Shown here: one piece after another, positions 8,104 through 17,698 of the stretch
Layout of the letters: every line of letters begins with the position of its first letter
Position numbering within the stretch: the stretch's first letter is position 1
Translations under genes and position numbers: made by a program
Assembly: GCF_900105155.1 (NCBI RefSeq)
Contig: NZ_LT629762.1
Coordinates: forward strand, 4,244,501 to 4,308,500
Reading direction: 5' to 3'
Length of the DNA: 64,000 bases
From: Pseudomonas prosekii
GTDB taxonomy: Bacteria; Pseudomonadota; Gammaproteobacteria; Pseudomonadales; Pseudomonadaceae
Notes under the pieces: model-generated
Told to the model about the DNA's origin: nothing
What the model saw: only the letters and a program-made list of their open reading frames with translations
Databases searched by the model: none

Positions 8104-9465
8104 ATGGAAGAGCTACTCCCGACGACTTTGACCGATAGACCCACGGTGTTGCTGGTCGATGACGAGGAATCAATCCTCAACAGTCTGCGTCGTCTGCTGC
8201 GCGGCCAGCCCTACGAGGTGCTGTTGGCCAGCGGCGGTGCGCAAGCCCTGGAAATTATGGCGCAGCAGCGCATCGATCTGGTAATGACCGACGCGCGCAT
8301 GCCGAACATGGACGGCGCGACGTTGCTGGCGCATATCCACGACCTCTACCCGAACACCACGCGCATTCTGCTGACCGGTTACGCTGATTTGCCGACGATC
8401 ATCAAGGCGATCAATGACGGGCAGATTCATCGCTACATCAGCAAGCCGTGGAACGACGACGAGATGCTCCTGACCTTGCGCCAGGTCTTGCAGCATCAGC
8501 ATTCCGAGCGCGAACGCCAGCGGCTTGTGCAACTCACGCGGCAGCAGAACGAGCAACTGAAAACCCTCAATTCGACCCTGGAAAAACACGTCGCGGCGCG
8601 CACCGCCGAGCTGCAGCAAACCGCCGACATGCTCGATCTGGCCTATGAAGAGCTCAAGCACAGCTATGTCACCGGCACCGAAGTGTTTTCGTTGCTGGCC
8701 AATCTGCGCCTGCCGCCGGCCAAGCAGACCAACCGGCAAATCATCGAACTGGTGCGCGTGTACTGCAAACTCCACGGTCTGGACGAGGGCACCAGCCGCG
8801 ACCTGACCATGGCCGCCGCGCTCTATAACATCGGCAAATTGAGCTGGACCGACAGCATGATGACCACGCCGTCGGACATGCTCCATCACTTGGATCGCGA
8901 CCGTTATCGCGAGTACCCCAAGCAAAGCGAATCGCTGCTGATGACCCTCGACCCGATGAAGGACGCCGCGCGGCTGATCCTGCACCATCAGGAGCGCTGG
9001 GACGGCAACGGTTTCCCGGATCGGCTCAAGGGCGAGGCGATTCCGTTGGGTGCACGGTTGCTGAAATTGGCGGTGGATTTCATCGAATTGCAGCGCGGCT
9101 TGATCCTCGAACGGCAGATGAACAGCGACGAAGCGCTGGTGTATATCCGCAACTACGCCGGGCGGCTTTACGACCCGGATCTGGTCGAGGATTTCATTCA
9201 GGTCTGCGCCGCGTACCTCAGCGACGTGACGCTGGCCGATCCGTCGGTCAAGGTCCTGACCACCCGCGACCTGGCGCCGGGCATGCTGCTGGCGCGCAAT
9301 CTGAACGCCGACAACGGCATGTTGCTGCTCAATGCCGGCAAGGTGTTGAACGCGCCGCTGGTGGACAAGCTGATTGCCTTCGAAACCATGGAAGGCGCCA
9401 AGTACAGCGTCTTCGTAAAAATCCCTGAAGAAGTCGCAGCGCAATTGGAACGGGCCGACTCCTGA
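8104..9465 (+). CDS. Response regulator with degenerate HD-GYP-like domain
   Basis: 453 residues. Residues 13-125 form a receiver with Asp63 (LVMTDARMPNMDG) and Lys114 (YISKPW). A coiled coil follows (about 125-185), then an HD-GYP-like domain (about 190-370) and a C-terminal extension. The HD dyad position reads ALYNIGKL (239-246), with Tyr-Asn instead of His-Asp, and the first metal-binding His is also not evident. The second half, HHQERWDGNGFP (294-305), is preserved with GFP for GYP. HD-GYP proteins normally hydrolyse c-di-GMP; this one probably cannot and may be a binding or scaffold protein (inference). It is divergent from the c-di-GMP operon at 1147-7840. Confidence 0.87.
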   Translation: MEELLPTTLTDRPTVLLVDDEESILNSLRRLLRGQPYEVLLASGGAQALEIMAQQRIDLVMTDARMPNMDGATLLAHIHDLYPNTTRILLTGYADLPTIIKAINDGQIHRYISKPWNDDEMLLTLRQVLQHQHSERERQRLVQLTRQQNEQLKTLNSTLEKHVAARTAELQQTADMLDLAYEELKHSYVTGTEVFSLLANLRLPPAKQTNRQIIELVRVYCKLHGLDEGTSRDLTMAAALYNIGKLSWTDSMMTTPSDMLHHLDRDRYREYPKQSESLLMTLDPMKDAARLILHHQERWDGNGFPDRLKGEAIPLGARLLKLAVDFIELQRGLILERQMNSDEALVYIRNYAGRLYDPDLVEDFIQVCAAYLSDVTLADPSVKVLTTRDLAPGMLLARNLNADNGMLLLNAGKVLNAPLVDKLIAFETMEGAKYSVFVKIPEEVAAQLERADS

Positions 9466-9493
9466 ATGCAGGTTGCCGAACACCGCGGCTCTT

Positions 9494-9561
9494 TGTAGGA
9501 GCAAGGCTTGCCCGCGAAGGCGATTTCAAAGACGCCTTCGCCGGCAAGCCTGGCGCCTACA
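9494..9561. repeat. REP/REPIN palindrome
   Basis: TGTAGGAGCAAGGCTTGCCC starts one arm; the complementary arm ends CCTGGCGCCTACA. The centre is short (CGAAGGCGATTTCAAAGACG). It lies between the receiver-HD gene and the Nudix gene. Confidence 0.8.
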
Positions 9562-9602
9562 GGGTATTCTGTCGGCCTTTCAATTCAGGCCGACCCCGAC
9601 CA

Positions 9603-10025
9603 ATGTCCACCATCCCCCGCATCATCCGCATCGCCGCCGCTCTGCTCATCGACCCTAACGGCCGCACATTGCTGGTGCGCAAACGCGGCACCGTCGCGTT
9701 CATGCAGCCGGGCGGCAAGATCGAGGCGCACGAACAACCGGTCAACGCCCTGGCCCGCGAGCTCGAAGAAGAACTCGATTTGCACATCGACCCGGCGCAC
9801 GCCGCCTATCTGGGCCAGTTCTCGGCGCCCGCCGTGAATGAACCGGGTTTTATCGTCGAAGCCGAACTGTTCTTGCTGACCATCGATGCCAACGTCAGCC
9901 CCGCAGCCGAAATCGAAGAAGTGCAATGGATCGACCCGATCAGCGACGGCGATCTGCCGCTGGCGCCATTGACACGCGACGTGATCCTGCCGTTTTATCG
10001 AGCCTCGTTGCAGACAACCGCCTGA
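9603..10025 (+). CDS. Nudix hydrolase
   Basis: 140 residues. A Nudix box is visible at about residues 37-60: GGKIEAHE, then ARELEEELDL, fitting G-x5-E-x7-REUXEEXGU except that the last Gly is Asp. The box binds divalent metal and cleaves nucleoside diphosphates linked to another moiety. The substrate cannot be told from sequence; the small size fits NUDIX enzymes acting on free nucleotides or ADP-ribose-type compounds. The next gene (LysE) starts 25 bp downstream, so the two may be co-transcribed. Confidence 0.88.
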   Translation: MSTIPRIIRIAAALLIDPNGRTLLVRKRGTVAFMQPGGKIEAHEQPVNALARELEEELDLHIDPAHAAYLGQFSAPAVNEPGFIVEAELFLLTIDANVSPAAEIEEVQWIDPISDGDLPLAPLTRDVILPFYRASLQTTA

Positions 10026-10050
10026 TCACTACAAAACCAAAGGCCGCCCA

Positions 10051-10689
10051 ATGATCCCGCTCCAGGACTTGCTGATTTTCGCCGCCGCCGCGTTGCTCAT
10101 GGTGCTGACGCCGGGGCCGAACATGATCTATCTGATCTCGCGTTCGATCTGTCAGGGACGCAAGGCTGGCATAACGTCATTGCTCGGTGTGGTCGCGGGA
10201 TTTTTCGTCCATCTGTTTGCCGCTGCAGCGGGTTTGACTGCGGTGTTTCTCGCGGTGCCGATGGCCTATGAAGTGCTGAAATGGGCCGGCGCCGTGTACC
10301 TGTTGTGGCTGGCCTGGCAAGCCGTCAGACCGGGCGCGCGCTCACCGTTCGAGGCCCAGCAGTTGCCGGCGGATTCGTCGCGCAAACTGATCACCATGGG
10401 GTTTCTCACCAGCGCGCTGAACCCGAAAATCGCGGTGTTTTATCTGTCGGTGTTTCCGCAGTTCATCTCGCCGGAACACGGCTCGCTGTTCACCCAAAGC
10501 CTGATCCTCGGCCTGACGCAGATCAGCGTCAGTTTCTGCGTCAATCTGTTGATCGCGATCTTCGCTGCGGGGATTGCCTCGTGGTTCGTCAACAACCCGA
10601 CATGGCTGGCGGCGCAGCGTTATTTCATGGGTTTTGTCTTGGCGGCGCTGGCGGTGCGGCTGATGCTTGAACAACGCAAGGCGGCCTGA
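10051..10689 (+). CDS. LysE/RhtB family amino acid exporter
   Basis: 212 residues, about six hydrophobic segments. The family signature near the N terminus is present (LLMVLTPGPNMIYLISRS, residues 13-30), as is GFLTSALNPKIAVFYLSVFPQF in the middle. LysE/RhtB proteins export amino acids or derivatives across the inner membrane. RBS AAAGG precedes the ATG. The GNAT gene starts 3 bp after the stop, suggesting an operon with the Nudix and acetyltransferase genes. Confidence 0.92.
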   Translation: MIPLQDLLIFAAAALLMVLTPGPNMIYLISRSICQGRKAGITSLLGVVAGFFVHLFAAAAGLTAVFLAVPMAYEVLKWAGAVYLLWLAWQAVRPGARSPFEAQQLPADSSRKLITMGFLTSALNPKIAVFYLSVFPQFISPEHGSLFTQSLILGLTQISVSFCVNLLIAIFAAGIASWFVNNPTWLAAQRYFMGFVLAALAVRLMLEQRKAA

Positions 10690-10691
10690 GC

Positions 10692-11225
10692 ATGTGGATC
10701 GAACGCCTGAATGCCAGCCATGCTTTGGATTATCGGGCACTGATGCTCGAAGCCTATGACCTGCATCCGCAGGCGTTCACTTCCAGCGTGCGCGAACGCG
10801 CGGTGATGCCGCTGAGTTGGTGGGAAGCACGCTTGACCAGCAAATACGACGTGCTGTTTGGCGCGTTTGCGGACGGGCAGTTGGCGGGGATCGTCGGGTT
10901 GGCGTTCGAACCTCGGGAAAAGGCTCGGCACAAGGCAACCTTGTTTGGCATGTACGTGTCGGGCCGGGTGCGCCAGCGCGGCGTGGGGTTCGAGCTGGTG
11001 CAAGCGGCGCTGGCGGAGGCGCAAAACCACGCGGGTTTGCGCGTGGTGCAGTTGACGGTGACGGCCGGCAATGATGCCGCGTTCAAGCTCTATCAACGCT
11101 GCGGCTTCATCCAGTACGGCCTCGAACCCCTGGCGGTGCGCGTCGGCGAAGACTACTTCGACAAAATCCACATGTGGCGCGAAATCCAGACCGCCTCAAC
11201 CCTCCAGACCGCCCCAACCCTGTAG
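10692..11225 (+). CDS. GNAT-family N-acetyltransferase
   Basis: 177 residues. GNAT features are visible: strand-helix LAGIVGLAFEP, the acetyl-CoA loop region MYVSGRVRQRGVGFELVQAAL (R/Q-x-x-G-x-G/A type, about 95-115), and the C-terminal AFKLYQRCGFIQYGLEP typical of these folds. It acetylates an unknown amine. The last residues (QTASTLQTAPTL) come from an 18-bp tandem duplication, and the TAG stop lies inside the first arm of a REP element, so the C terminus appears to have been reshaped by repeat DNA. Confidence 0.87.
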   Translation: MWIERLNASHALDYRALMLEAYDLHPQAFTSSVRERAVMPLSWWEARLTSKYDVLFGAFADGQLAGIVGLAFEPREKARHKATLFGMYVSGRVRQRGVGFELVQAALAEAQNHAGLRVVQLTVTAGNDAAFKLYQRCGFIQYGLEPLAVRVGEDYFDKIHMWREIQTASTLQTAPTL

Positions 11226-11294
11226 AAGCGAGGCTTGCCCGCGAAGCCTTTGCCCGCCTTGAGGACGCCTTCGCGGGCAAGCCTCGCTCCCACA
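11221..11294. repeat. REP/REPIN palindrome overlapping the GNAT stop
   Basis: TGTAGAAGCGAGGCTTGCCC opens one arm; the opposite arm GGGCAAGCCTCGCTCCCACA closes it. The TAG at 11223-11225 inside the first arm is the stop codon of the acetyltransferase gene. Confidence 0.82.
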
Positions 11295-11320
11295 AGTTCA
11301 GTCGCCGCGGATCGTTCCAA

Positions 11321-12238
11321 TCAGCGCACGGCGCTGACGCCATCCAGCGTCGAGAACGAGGTGTCTTTGGCCGTCAGCAGGAAGTCGCGCATGTACGGCG
11401 CGTCGAGCATGTCGGCGCGAATCCCCGCGTACAGCGTCGCAAACAAACCTTTCTCGCCCAGTCGTTTGCCCTTCACATAACCGCGTGAGCTGTATTCATG
11501 CAGCGCCCAATGCGGCATGCCACACACGCCGCGACCGCTGGCGACAAGTTGCATCATCATCACTGTCAATTCCGAGGTGCGCACCAGCGCCGGTTCAACG
11601 TCGGCCGGTTCGAGGAACCGCGTGAAGATGTCCAGGCGATCGCGCTCGACCGGGTAGGTAATCAGGGTTTCGCTGCGCAAATCTTCCGGAACGATGTACG
11701 CCTTGTTCGCCAAACGGTGCTGGTTGGCCACCGCGACCATCGCTTCATACGTGAACAACGGCACATAGGTGATGCCCGCCAGTTCCAGCGGATCGGACGT
11801 CACCACCAGGTCCAGATCTCCGCGGGCCAGCGCCGGCAGCGGCGCGAAGGAAAACCCCGAAGCGAGGTCGAGTTCGACTTCCGGCCAGGCATCGCGGAAC
11901 TGGTCGATGGTCGGCATCAGCCACTGAAAACAACTGTGACACTCGATGGCCATGTGCAGACGCCCAGCTGTGCCGCCGGCCAGTCGGGCGATATCGCGCT
12001 CGGCGCCACGCAGCAGCGGCAGGGTCGCGTCGGCCAGTTGCAGCAAACGCAAACCGGCGCTGGTGAACCGCACCGGTTTGGTCTTGCGCACGAACAATGG
12101 CATGCCCATGCGTTCTTCCAGCTCCTTGAACTGGTGGGACAACGCGGACTGCGTCAGGTGCAGGCGGTCGGCGGCATCGACGAGGCTGTCGGCCTCGCGC
12201 AAGGCATGCAGGGTCTTCAGGTGACGGATTTCAAGCAC
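11321..12238 (-). CDS. metR: LysR-type regulator MetR
   Basis: 305 residues from the GTG at 12238, which has GGAG six bases upstream and gives an N terminus (VLEIRHLKTL) aligning with E. coli MetR (MIEVKHLKTL). An ATG at 12250 has no RBS. The winged helix-turn-helix is at residues 1-60 (AADRLHLTQSALSHQFKELEER), followed by a LysR effector domain with MAIECHSCFQWLMP, as in MetR. MetR uses homocysteine as co-effector and activates metE. It is divergent from metE with a shared 119-bp region containing a MetR-like box. Confidence 0.93.
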   Translation of the reverse strand: MLEIRHLKTLHALREADSLVDAADRLHLTQSALSHQFKELEERMGMPLFVRKTKPVRFTSAGLRLLQLADATLPLLRGAERDIARLAGGTAGRLHMAIECHSCFQWLMPTIDQFRDAWPEVELDLASGFSFAPLPALARGDLDLVVTSDPLELAGITYVPLFTYEAMVAVANQHRLANKAYIVPEDLRSETLITYPVERDRLDIFTRFLEPADVEPALVRTSELTVMMMQLVASGRGVCGMPHWALHEYSSRGYVKGKRLGEKGLFATLYAGIRADMLDAPYMRDFLLTAKDTSFSTLDGVSAVR

Positions 12239-12280
12239 CGGGGGCTCCATGAGGAAAACTTGTGATCAACACGAAAAGGT

Positions 12281-12293
12281 TGAGTTTGTCTCA
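12281..12293. promoter_or_regulatory. Putative MetR operator
   Basis: TGAGTTTGTCTCA is an interrupted palindrome fitting the MetR consensus TGAAnnnnnTTCA with one symmetrical change per half. It lies in the metR-metE divergent region, 65 bp before the metE start. Confidence 0.6.
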
Positions 12294-12357
12294 TGTTGGC
12301 TTGCCTGTCGACAATAGGGCCATGTTTTACAACATCATTTGAAGGGAGAAACTCACC

Positions 12358-14682
12358 ATGGCTCTGGCTCACACACTTGGTTTTCCACGCATCGGCGCTG
12401 ATCGCGAACTGAAAAAAGCCCTCGAATCCTACTGGAAGGGCGACATCGATCAGGACGCGCTGAAGAGCGTTGGCCGCCAATTGCGCGCCACCCATTGGCA
12501 ATTGCAGAAAGACGCCTGGATTGATTTGCTGCCGGTCGGCGATTTCGCCTGGTACGACCAGGTGCTCAGCCATTCGCTGGCGTTCGGCGTGGTGCCGCAG
12601 CGTTTCGACAGCACCCTCGATGACAACCGCCAGCCGACCCTCGACACGTTGTTTGCGATGGCGCGCGGCGCGACCACTTCGTGCTGCGGCGGTGAACACA
12701 ACCAAGCGCAATACGCTCAGGAATTGACCAAGTGGTTCGACACCAACTACCACTATCTGGTCCCGGAATTCAGCGTTGATCAGCAATTCAAACTGAGCTG
12801 GCAACAGCTGTTTGATGAAGTCGAAGAAGCCAAGGCGCTGGGCCACAACGTCAAACCGGTGATCATCGGCCCGCTGACTTACCTGTGGCTGGGCAAGGTC
12901 AAATCCAGCGGCGATGGCAACGACTTCGACAAACTCGAACTGCTCGAACGCCTGCTGCCGGTCTACAACGAAATCCTCGGTCGTCTCGCCGAACAAGGCG
13001 TGGAATGGGTGCAGATCGACGAGCCGATCCTGACCCTCGACCTGCCGCAAGCGTGGAAAAGTGCCTTCGAACGCGCGTATCACATCCTCCAGTATTCGCC
13101 GCTGAAAAAACTCGTTGCGACCTACTTCAGCGGCCTCGAGGACAACCTCGGCCTCGCCGTCAGCCTGCCAGTGCAAGGTCTGCACATCGACGCGGTGCGC
13201 GCGCCGGACCAACTCGGGCAAGTGCTGGATCGCCTGCCGACCTACAAGATTCTCTCGGTGGGCCTGGTCAACGGTCGCAACGTCTGGCGTTGCGAATTGG
13301 AGCAAGTGCTGGCGCAACTGCAACCGGCGCAAGAGCGTTTTGGCGATAACTTGTGGGTCAGCAGTTCCTGCTCGTTGCTGCACAGCCCGGTGGACCTGGA
13401 GCGTGAAGACAAACTCGACCCGGAGCTGAAATCGTGGCTGGCGTTCGCCGTGCAGAAGTGCGGAGAAATCGCCGTGCTGCGCGATGCCCTCAATGATCCG
13501 CAAGCGCCGAAAGTGCAAGCTGCGTTGGCCGAAAGCCGCGCGATCGAGGCCAGCCGCGCGCAATCGCCGCGCATTCATAAAGCTGAAGTGCAGGCGCGAC
13601 TTACTGCGATTGGCGCCAAGGACAGTCAGCGTGTTTCACCGTTTGCCCAACGCATCGAGCAACAACGTGCACGCCTGAAACTGCCGGCGTTTGCGACCAC
13701 CACGATTGGCTCGTTCCCGCAGACCGGTTCGATCCGTTTGGCGCGTCAAGCGTTCAAGCAAGGCAAGCTGTCGGCCAACGATTACACCGACGCCATGCAC
13801 AGCGAAATCCGCCACGCCGTGCAAATCCAGGAGCGCCTGGGGCTGGACGTGCTGGTGCACGGTGAGGCCGAGCGCAACGACATGGTCGAGTACTTCGCCG
13901 AGCAACTCGACGGCTACCTGTTCACGCGTTTCGGTTGGGTGCAGAGCTACGGTTCGCGTTGTGTGAAACCGGCAGTCATCTACGGCGACCTGAGCCGCCC
14001 GAAGGCGATGACGGTCGACTGGATCAGCTATGCGCAGAGCCTGACCGACAAAGTCATGAAGGGCATGCTGACTGGGCCGGTGACCATGCTGATGTGGTCG
14101 TTCCCGCGCGAAGACGTTTCGCGCAAAGTCCAGGCGCAGCAGTTGGCGTTGGCGCTGCGTGATGAAGTGGTCGACCTCGAAACCGCCGGGATCAAAATCG
14201 TGCAGATCGACGAAGCGGCGTTTCGCGAAGGCTTGCCGCTGCGCCGGGCGCAATGGCAGGGATACCTTGATTGGGCGGTGCAAGCCTTCCGTCTCACGGC
14301 ATCCGGTGTGCGCGACGAAACGCAGATCCACACGCACATGTGCTACAGCGAATTCAACGACGTGATCGAAGCCATCGCGGCCATGGACGCCGACGTGATC
14401 ACCATCGAAACCTCGCGATCGGACATGGAATTGCTCGAGGCTTTCAACGCGTTCGACTACCCCAACGACATCGGCCCGGGCGTCTACGACATTCACTCGC
14501 CACGGGTGCCGGACACGGCTGAGATGGTCAAGTTGATGAGCAAAGCGGTGCAGCGCATTCCTGCCGAGCGTTTGTGGGTCAACCCCGATTGCGGTTTGAA
14601 GACGCGGGCGTGGCCAGAAACTGAAGCGGCGTTGGTGAACATGGTGGCGGCAGCGCGGCAGTTGCGCAGTCAGTTGGCGTAG
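12358..14682 (+). CDS. metE: Cobalamin-independent methionine synthase MetE
   Basis: 774 residues, the full family length. It transfers a methyl group from 5-methyltetrahydropteroyltri-glutamate to homocysteine, the last step of methionine synthesis, in the cytoplasm. The N-terminal half begins [20 protein letters not shown] and the catalytic C-terminal barrel has [10 protein letters not shown], the zinc-ligand segment [11 protein letters not shown] and the final Cys ligand in NPDCGLKTR. Start ATG has AAGGGAG nine bases upstream. Divergent MetR probably activates it. No cobalamin riboswitch is visible in the short leader. Confidence 0.98.
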   Translation: MALAHTLGFPRIGADRELKKALESYWKGDIDQDALKSVGRQLRATHWQLQKDAWIDLLPVGDFAWYDQVLSHSLAFGVVPQRFDSTLDDNRQPTLDTLFAMARGATTSCCGGEHNQAQYAQELTKWFDTNYHYLVPEFSVDQQFKLSWQQLFDEVEEAKALGHNVKPVIIGPLTYLWLGKVKSSGDGNDFDKLELLERLLPVYNEILGRLAEQGVEWVQIDEPILTLDLPQAWKSAFERAYHILQYSPLKKLVATYFSGLEDNLGLAVSLPVQGLHIDAVRAPDQLGQVLDRLPTYKILSVGLVNGRNVWRCELEQVLAQLQPAQERFGDNLWVSSSCSLLHSPVDLEREDKLDPELKSWLAFAVQKCGEIAVLRDALNDPQAPKVQAALAESRAIEASRAQSPRIHKAEVQARLTAIGAKDSQRVSPFAQRIEQQRARLKLPAFATTTIGSFPQTGSIRLARQAFKQGKLSANDYTDAMHSEIRHAVQIQERLGLDVLVHGEAERNDMVEYFAEQLDGYLFTRFGWVQSYGSRCVKPAVIYGDLSRPKAMTVDWISYAQSLTDKVMKGMLTGPVTMLMWSFPREDVSRKVQAQQLALALRDEVVDLETAGIKIVQIDEAAFREGLPLRRAQWQGYLDWAVQAFRLTASGVRDETQIHTHMCYSEFNDVIEAIAAMDADVITIETSRSDMELLEAFNAFDYPNDIGPGVYDIHSPRVPDTAEMVKLMSKAVQRIPAERLWVNPDCGLKTRAWPETEAALVNMVAAARQLRSQLA

Positions 14683-14720
14683 GTCCTCGTCCTGCAGCCA
14701 GTTATTGGCGGCCAGACAAA

Positions 14721-14755
14721 ACCCGCCGACCGGTTAAAGGGTCGGCGGGGTTTTT
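14721..14755 (+). terminator. Rho-independent terminator of metE
   Basis: CCCGCCGACC and GGTCGGCGGG form a 10-bp stem with a 7-8 nt loop, followed by five T residues, 38 bp after the metE stop. Confidence 0.9.
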
Positions 14756-14760
14756 ACTGC

Positions 14761-17664
14761 TTAACTCACTTTGGTGATATCGACCCAGGCCATGTCGTAA
14801 TCATTGCCTTGGCCACTGGGCTGGGCATTGTCGAGGTATAGCGTGACTTCAGGAACGTTCGGCACGAAATATAAATCCAGAATAATAAAGTTGAAGGCGC
14901 TGATCGTCTGATAAGCCGTCGCGGCGCCGGTACTGGTGCGCACACGAAGTACCGGATAGTCGAAGCGACCGTCTTGTCGGGCGACGGCAAACTGGTAGCG
15001 GTAAGTGGCCCCCGGTTGCAGGTTGCTGAAGGATTTATAGAGCACCACCCCGTGTGAATTCATCGTATAGGTGTAGTTGTTCAGTGCGTAATAGTTCCTC
15101 CCGGCACCGACGTAAAATGAAAAGTCGTTAGCGCCTCCCGCGCCGCCCCAGACCCAGCCTTGCAGGTGCCGGTTATTAAAGTTTGCGGTGTCTTTCAGCA
15201 GGCCTTGCTGGACAGCGAAAGCGCGTGGCAGCGATTGCTTGGAACCATCGATCGTTCGGGCAGTGATGGAATGCCAGGCCACTGCGAATCCCCGCGCCGG
15301 GACTGTCCACACACCGGCGTCTGTCACCGGGAAGCGCCCGAGACTGACGCCGCCATCATAAACATCGACCTGCTGTCGCGGGGTGGCCGTGCCTTGGATG
15401 AAGATGTTGTTCTGGTAGTAAGTGCCACCGTTATGGGGCACCAGGCGGCCACCGGCATTGACGACGGTGACGGACGGGGTGTCCAGTTGCTGCACGGTAA
15501 AGGCCCAGAGGGCGGAGGGTCGGTTGGTGCCGGGTGTCTGCACGGTGTAACTGTATGAGCCTGGCGCCAGGGACGTGAGCGTGTGTGACCAGGTTTTTCC
15601 GGCGGTGGAGGTCAGCGTGGTGACGACCACCCCGTGGTTGCGCAGTTCCACCGGCACGCTCGCCCCGCCAGTGCCTGCCAGCGTTACCCGAGAGGAATAC
15701 GTCTGGCTGTTGCGGGGGATGGCGATGCCATTGCTGTCTGTGACGGTGATGATGTCCGGGTTCGGAATCGGCGAGCCGATGATCAATCGCAGTCGTTCCG
15801 AGACTCGTTGGGTTTTGGTAAAGGGATTGGTAACGGTATAGACAAACTCGACGGTGTTGCCGCGATTGACCAGCAGTTTGTCGAAGGGCACGACCCGCGT
15901 AATGTCTGCACCGACCATTTCCGGCAGCAACTCTATAGGCGGCGACGACCAGGAATCCTGCTGATTGGCGCCGATGAAGTCGAGCCGGATGACGTGCAGA
16001 GCGCGCATGCCGAGATAAGGCTTGATGGTGACCACGGCTCCATTGGGCACTGCTTCGGGGATCAATACACCGTCTACCGCGTCGTGGACTTCCGGTCGCG
16101 GCAACACCGCTGTGATATCGCCGATTTCCAGCACCAGCGCTTCAGATCCAACGTCTTCGGTATCGGTGCGGCGCACGGTGTACTCGACCAGGACGTTGGC
16201 CCCTTCCCAATTTTCAATGTAGGCGCCGGGTATGGTGAACTCGACGTCCTTGCCCACCATGTCCCCGTCAACGATGCTGGAGGTGACGTAGAGATCTTCA
16301 GTGCCTGACACCGTTTTGATGTACCAATAGACGAGTATCAGATCGCCGAGAATGATCGCGCCCGGCTGGCTGGTCACAATCACGTGGGCCGGGTTGGTGT
16401 CTATCGGCACGGACCCTCCCTTGGCTTCAGGCACCACCGGCGCGGCCAGTTTCAGGGGCATGCCGATCATCTTCGCGTAGGCCGTCCGCGAAAAGCGCGG
16501 GTCGGCGGGCGTGGCGCCCTGCGTCAGGCGGTAGTCGACTTTGACAAAACCCCGAGCAATCAAGTGCACCGGGTAATAATCAATGATGAATGAGTGAGAG
16601 CGGCTCGACGCTTCGGGTTTCCATTGCATATCCACCGGGACCTGACGACCACCGGCGCTGACGCCGCGCCAGCTCAGGTCGACCGTGTCGCCCGGGACAA
16701 AGCTGACCTTCGACGAAAATAAAAGCACTTCGACGTCTTCGCCCAGCAGTGCATCCAGATCAAGCTGGTGGTCGCCGTCAGCCTTGTCGATGACCGGCGC
16801 TTCCAGCAGAACGAGGCTCGGGCTGAAATTTATAAAGATCGGCGGCGCAGTGGCAGCGCTGTGATTATTCACCACATCCTGCAGACGATAAGTGAGAAGC
16901 AAAGGGTTGGCGGGGGGCAGATTTGCCAGCAGGTTTTTGGGAATGGTGAACTTCACAGGCTTGCCAACCTGCGCGTCGGTGATCAGCGGCAGCCTGATTT
17001 CCAGATCGCCCCACAAGACAAACACAGTGGAGTTCTTGCGCATGTTTTCGTAGGGCGCGACGGTGATGGGCACGCCGTTGTTGTCGTCCAGATAGTCCTT
17101 GGTAACACCGCTCTCAAGGGCGTCTCGCTCCATCTCTATAGGCGCCAGGCCCTGATGGTAAGGCTCTTTCTCATCCGGATCCGGTCCGCCGGGACGGGTG
17201 GTTTTGATCAGTACCTTGAGTGGTGGCGAGCGTTCGTAGTCGCCCCCGACATTGCTGACTCGGCGTACGCCGACAACCAGTTCGCACACACCATCGCGCA
17301 GATCATTCTGTGAGATGACCGGGAACAGCCGTTGATTCACCTGGGTGGCACTGACGGTGTCGCTCGCCAGGGTGATGGGATTGTCTGGCGCGTAGATCGC
17401 TTCAACTTTCCAGACATCGCCTTGCGCCATGCTGGTCCATGGGTCGATCACTGTTGCCAGCCCAGTGGGCTGGTTTGTCTCGTCCAGGAACGCGAGGCCG
17501 TTGAGACCGTACTCGGTCTCCTCATCCGCCGGCAGATTACTGATCAAGTTGGGTATCAGCAGCGGGGTAATGCGCAGGATGCTGGAATCCCCGGTATCTG
17601 ACAGCGGCCCAAGCAAGTCGATTTGCCGCGCTTTGACGAGGGATTCAGGGGTGAGAATGCTCAT
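14761..17664 (-). CDS. Large modular beta-rich protein with Ig-like repeats
   Basis: 967 residues from the ATG at 17664 (AAAGG upstream; a 47-residue in-frame extension to 17805 overlaps the preceding gene and is unlikely). No signal peptide. The first two thirds consist of degenerate modules of about 130-170 residues, each with a VTIxPYxxMRxxxxVxLxWxG-like segment: ITVAPYENMRKNSTVFVLWG, VIVTSQPGAIILGDLILVYW, VVTIKPYLGMRALHVIRLDF. Two bacterial Ig-like repeats follow (about 645-825). The C-terminal 140 residues resemble a lectin or carbohydrate-binding fold (GVVLYKSFSNLQPGATYRYQ). The neighbouring gene at 17699-18811 is a paralogue of the N-terminal part. Function unknown; surface adhesion or a secreted structural role is possible (inference). 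Confidence 0.8.
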   Translation of the reverse strand: MSILTPESLVKARQIDLLGPLSDTGDSSILRITPLLIPNLISNLPADEETEYGLNGLAFLDETNQPTGLATVIDPWTSMAQGDVWKVEAIYAPDNPITLASDTVSATQVNQRLFPVISQNDLRDGVCELVVGVRRVSNVGGDYERSPPLKVLIKTTRPGGPDPDEKEPYHQGLAPIEMERDALESGVTKDYLDDNNGVPITVAPYENMRKNSTVFVLWGDLEIRLPLITDAQVGKPVKFTIPKNLLANLPPANPLLLTYRLQDVVNNHSAATAPPIFINFSPSLVLLEAPVIDKADGDHQLDLDALLGEDVEVLLFSSKVSFVPGDTVDLSWRGVSAGGRQVPVDMQWKPEASSRSHSFIIDYYPVHLIARGFVKVDYRLTQGATPADPRFSRTAYAKMIGMPLKLAAPVVPEAKGGSVPIDTNPAHVIVTSQPGAIILGDLILVYWYIKTVSGTEDLYVTSSIVDGDMVGKDVEFTIPGAYIENWEGANVLVEYTVRRTDTEDVGSEALVLEIGDITAVLPRPEVHDAVDGVLIPEAVPNGAVVTIKPYLGMRALHVIRLDFIGANQQDSWSSPPIELLPEMVGADITRVVPFDKLLVNRGNTVEFVYTVTNPFTKTQRVSERLRLIIGSPIPNPDIITVTDSNGIAIPRNSQTYSSRVTLAGTGGASVPVELRNHGVVVTTLTSTAGKTWSHTLTSLAPGSYSYTVQTPGTNRPSALWAFTVQQLDTPSVTVVNAGGRLVPHNGGTYYQNNIFIQGTATPRQQVDVYDGGVSLGRFPVTDAGVWTVPARGFAVAWHSITARTIDGSKQSLPRAFAVQQGLLKDTANFNNRHLQGWVWGGAGGANDFSFYVGAGRNYYALNNYTYTMNSHGVVLYKSFSNLQPGATYRYQFAVARQDGRFDYPVLRVRTSTGAATAYQTISAFNFIILDLYFVPNVPEVTLYLDNAQPSGQGNDYDMAWVDITKVS

Positions 17665-17698
17665 GGCGAATAACCTTTGAAGAGCTTGGCAATGGGAG

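Noticed and set aside
11174..11488. Plus-strand frame across the REP and metR end
   Set aside because: Crosses a REP palindrome and is antisense to metR; no domain.
12217..13578. 453-codon minus-strand frame over metE
   Set aside because: Fully inside the metE gene, an antisense shadow.
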